Assembly (NCBI GenBank): GCA_900470095.1
Contig: UBZM01000025.1
Location: 1-64,000 of the forward strand
Direction: 5' to 3'
DNA length: 64,000 bases
Source: Hyphomicrobiales bacterium
Lineage (GTDB): Bacteria > Pseudomonadota > Alphaproteobacteria > Rhizobiales > Beijerinckiaceae
This document shows positions 63,280 to 64,000 of this stretch, in pieces. Positions within the stretch are counted from its first letter, which is position 1. Every line of letters begins with the position of its first letter. The notes beneath the pieces are model-generated. The model did not search any database. It was not told the origin of the DNA and was given only the letters and a program-made list of their open reading frames with translations. The position numbers and the translations under genes were made by a program.

Positions 63280-64000
63280 ATGAAGAACTGGATCGCGGGC
63301 GCCCTTGGCGCTGCGTGCATGGTGGTGGCGGGAATGGCAGCGGCACAGGAGCTGATGGTCGAGAAGAAGGTGTTCGGGCTGCCGAGCTTCACGACGCAGG
63401 GCGGGCGCATAGTCAAGAACGTCAAGGTCGGCTGGGAGAGCTACGGCACGCTGAATGCCGACAAGTCGAATGCGATCCTGATCTGCCATTTCTTCTCCGG
63501 TAATTCACATGCCGCCGGCAAGTATGACGCAAAGGATGCCGCACCAGGCTACTGGGATGCGATTATCGGCCCGGGCAAGGCGATCGACACCAATAAGTAC
63601 TTCGTCCTGTCCTCCGATACGCTGGCGAATCTCAACACCGGCGACCCGAAGACAACGACCACCGGGCCGGCCTCGCTCAATCCCGATACCGGGAAGCCCT
63701 ATGCGCTCGATTTCCCGATCGTCACGGTTGGCGACTTCGTCAATGTCCAGAAGGCACTGGTCGAGAGCCTGGGCATCAGGAAACTGGCGCTGGTCGCCGG
63801 CCCATCCATGGGCGCGCTCCAGACCTGGGAATGGGCAGCAAGCCATCCGGAGATGGTCGCCAAGGCGATGCCGGTGATCGGTGCGGCCGAAGCCGATGCG
63901 CAGCTCATCGCCTGGCTCGATGTCTGGGCGGCGCCGATCCTGGTCGACCCCAACTGGAACAAGGGTGACTATTACGGTGGGACCCCGCCCAATGCCGGTC
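63280..64000 (+). CDS. Exported alpha/beta hydrolase, homoserine O-acetyltransferase (MetX)-like (3' end outside window)
   Basis: About 240 residues are visible before the window ends. The N-terminus MKNWIAGALGAACMVVAGMA with cleavage near AAAQE is a Sec signal, so the protein is periplasmic. The rest follows the MetX alpha/beta fold: VGWESYGTLNADKSNAIL, CHFFSGNSHAAG, and the nucleophile elbow GPSMGALQTWEWA with the catalytic Ser. True MetX is cytoplasmic and acts in methionine synthesis. The signal peptide therefore argues for another hydrolase or transferase role. GGGAAGGGAAG precedes the ATG. Confidence 0.82.
   Translation, partial: MKNWIAGALGAACMVVAGMAAAQELMVEKKVFGLPSFTTQGGRIVKNVKVGWESYGTLNADKSNAILICHFFSGNSHAAGKYDAKDAAPGYWDAIIGPGKAIDTNKYFVLSSDTLANLNTGDPKTTTTGPASLNPDTGKPYALDFPIVTVGDFVNVQKALVESLGIRKLALVAGPSMGALQTWEWAASHPEMVAKAMPVIGAAEADAQLIAWLDVWAAPILVDPNWNKGDYYGGTPPNAG

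Noticed and set aside
1..64000. Search for tRNA, rRNA, CRISPR arrays, transposases and phage genes
   Set aside because: No CCA-ending cloverleaf, no spacer-repeat array and no transposase, integrase or phage structural motif was seen by reading; a computed scan could still reveal a short RNA.

Overview
The window is a GC-rich, tightly packed bacterial chromosome segment. It looks like an alphaproteobacterium of the order Hyphomicrobiales (Rhizobiales); my best guess is Bosea or a close relative. The evidence is a direct-repeat LexA box of the alphaproteobacterial type (GAAC-N7-GAAC) between uvrA and ssb, an IalB-family exported protein, a DUF1127 peptide, a TakP-like TRAP binding protein, and the gene order erpA / dgt-argS-SPOR-nagZ-scpA-scpB / tatABC-serS-surE-pcm-LytM / yajC-secD-secF-Mth938-squalene/phytoene synthase / trmFO. 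The genus is inference; the order-level call is firmer. I found no rRNA, tRNA, CRISPR array, prophage, transposase or origin. About 63 protein genes are supported, with partial genes at both ends (urtB and a MetX-like hydrolase).

Layout. 1-3909: urea ABC transporter urtBCDE (urtA lies outside). 3900-5172: a DUF2000 gene and a divergent AraC regulator. 5263-11582: carbohydrate-acid genes (NAD-type 6-phosphogluconate dehydrogenase, gluconokinase, an altronate/galactarate dehydratase-family enzyme) interrupted by a PiuC-type hydroxylase, a secreted His/Glu-containing protein and a diheme peroxidase fused to a cupredoxin. 11660-14910: DoxX, aminotransferase, sirtuin and a double cold-shock-domain protein. 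15104-19526 (minus strand): TRAP membrane subunits dctM and dctQ next to a KdpD/KdpE-like two-component system with no kdpFABC nearby. 19730-44022: the conserved core block (Fe-S insertion, dNTP hydrolysis, tRNA charging, peptidoglycan recycling, condensin partners, Tat and Sec export, envelope LytM protein, tRNA methylation). Two accessory genes sit inside it: a TakP-like binding protein and an orphan ABC ATPase.

44491-56018 is accessory: a ceramidase-like membrane protein; a LysR-pirin-isochorismatase-isochorismatase locus with an inverted-repeat operator; a PPOX flavoprotein; a divergent EEP nuclease / phospholipase D pair; an RraA-like enzyme beside two divergent citrate-synthase homologues, one carrying a DNA-binding domain; and IalB. 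56431-60285 holds the divergent SOS pair uvrA/ssb. 60480-64000 holds a VOC protein, an ArsR-SRPBCC operon with a nested palindromic operator, an M20 peptidase and an exported MetX-like alpha/beta hydrolase.

The most unusual parts are the citrate-synthase pair (DNA-binding fusion on one, catalytic Asp-to-Glu on the other), the peroxidase-cupredoxin fusion with its secreted neighbour and a possible Irr-type iron box, and the TRAP system apparently split over two loci with an orphan two-component system. No completely unknown multi-gene system is evident; most genes belong to recognisable families. Family assignments come from reading the translated sequence, without database searches.
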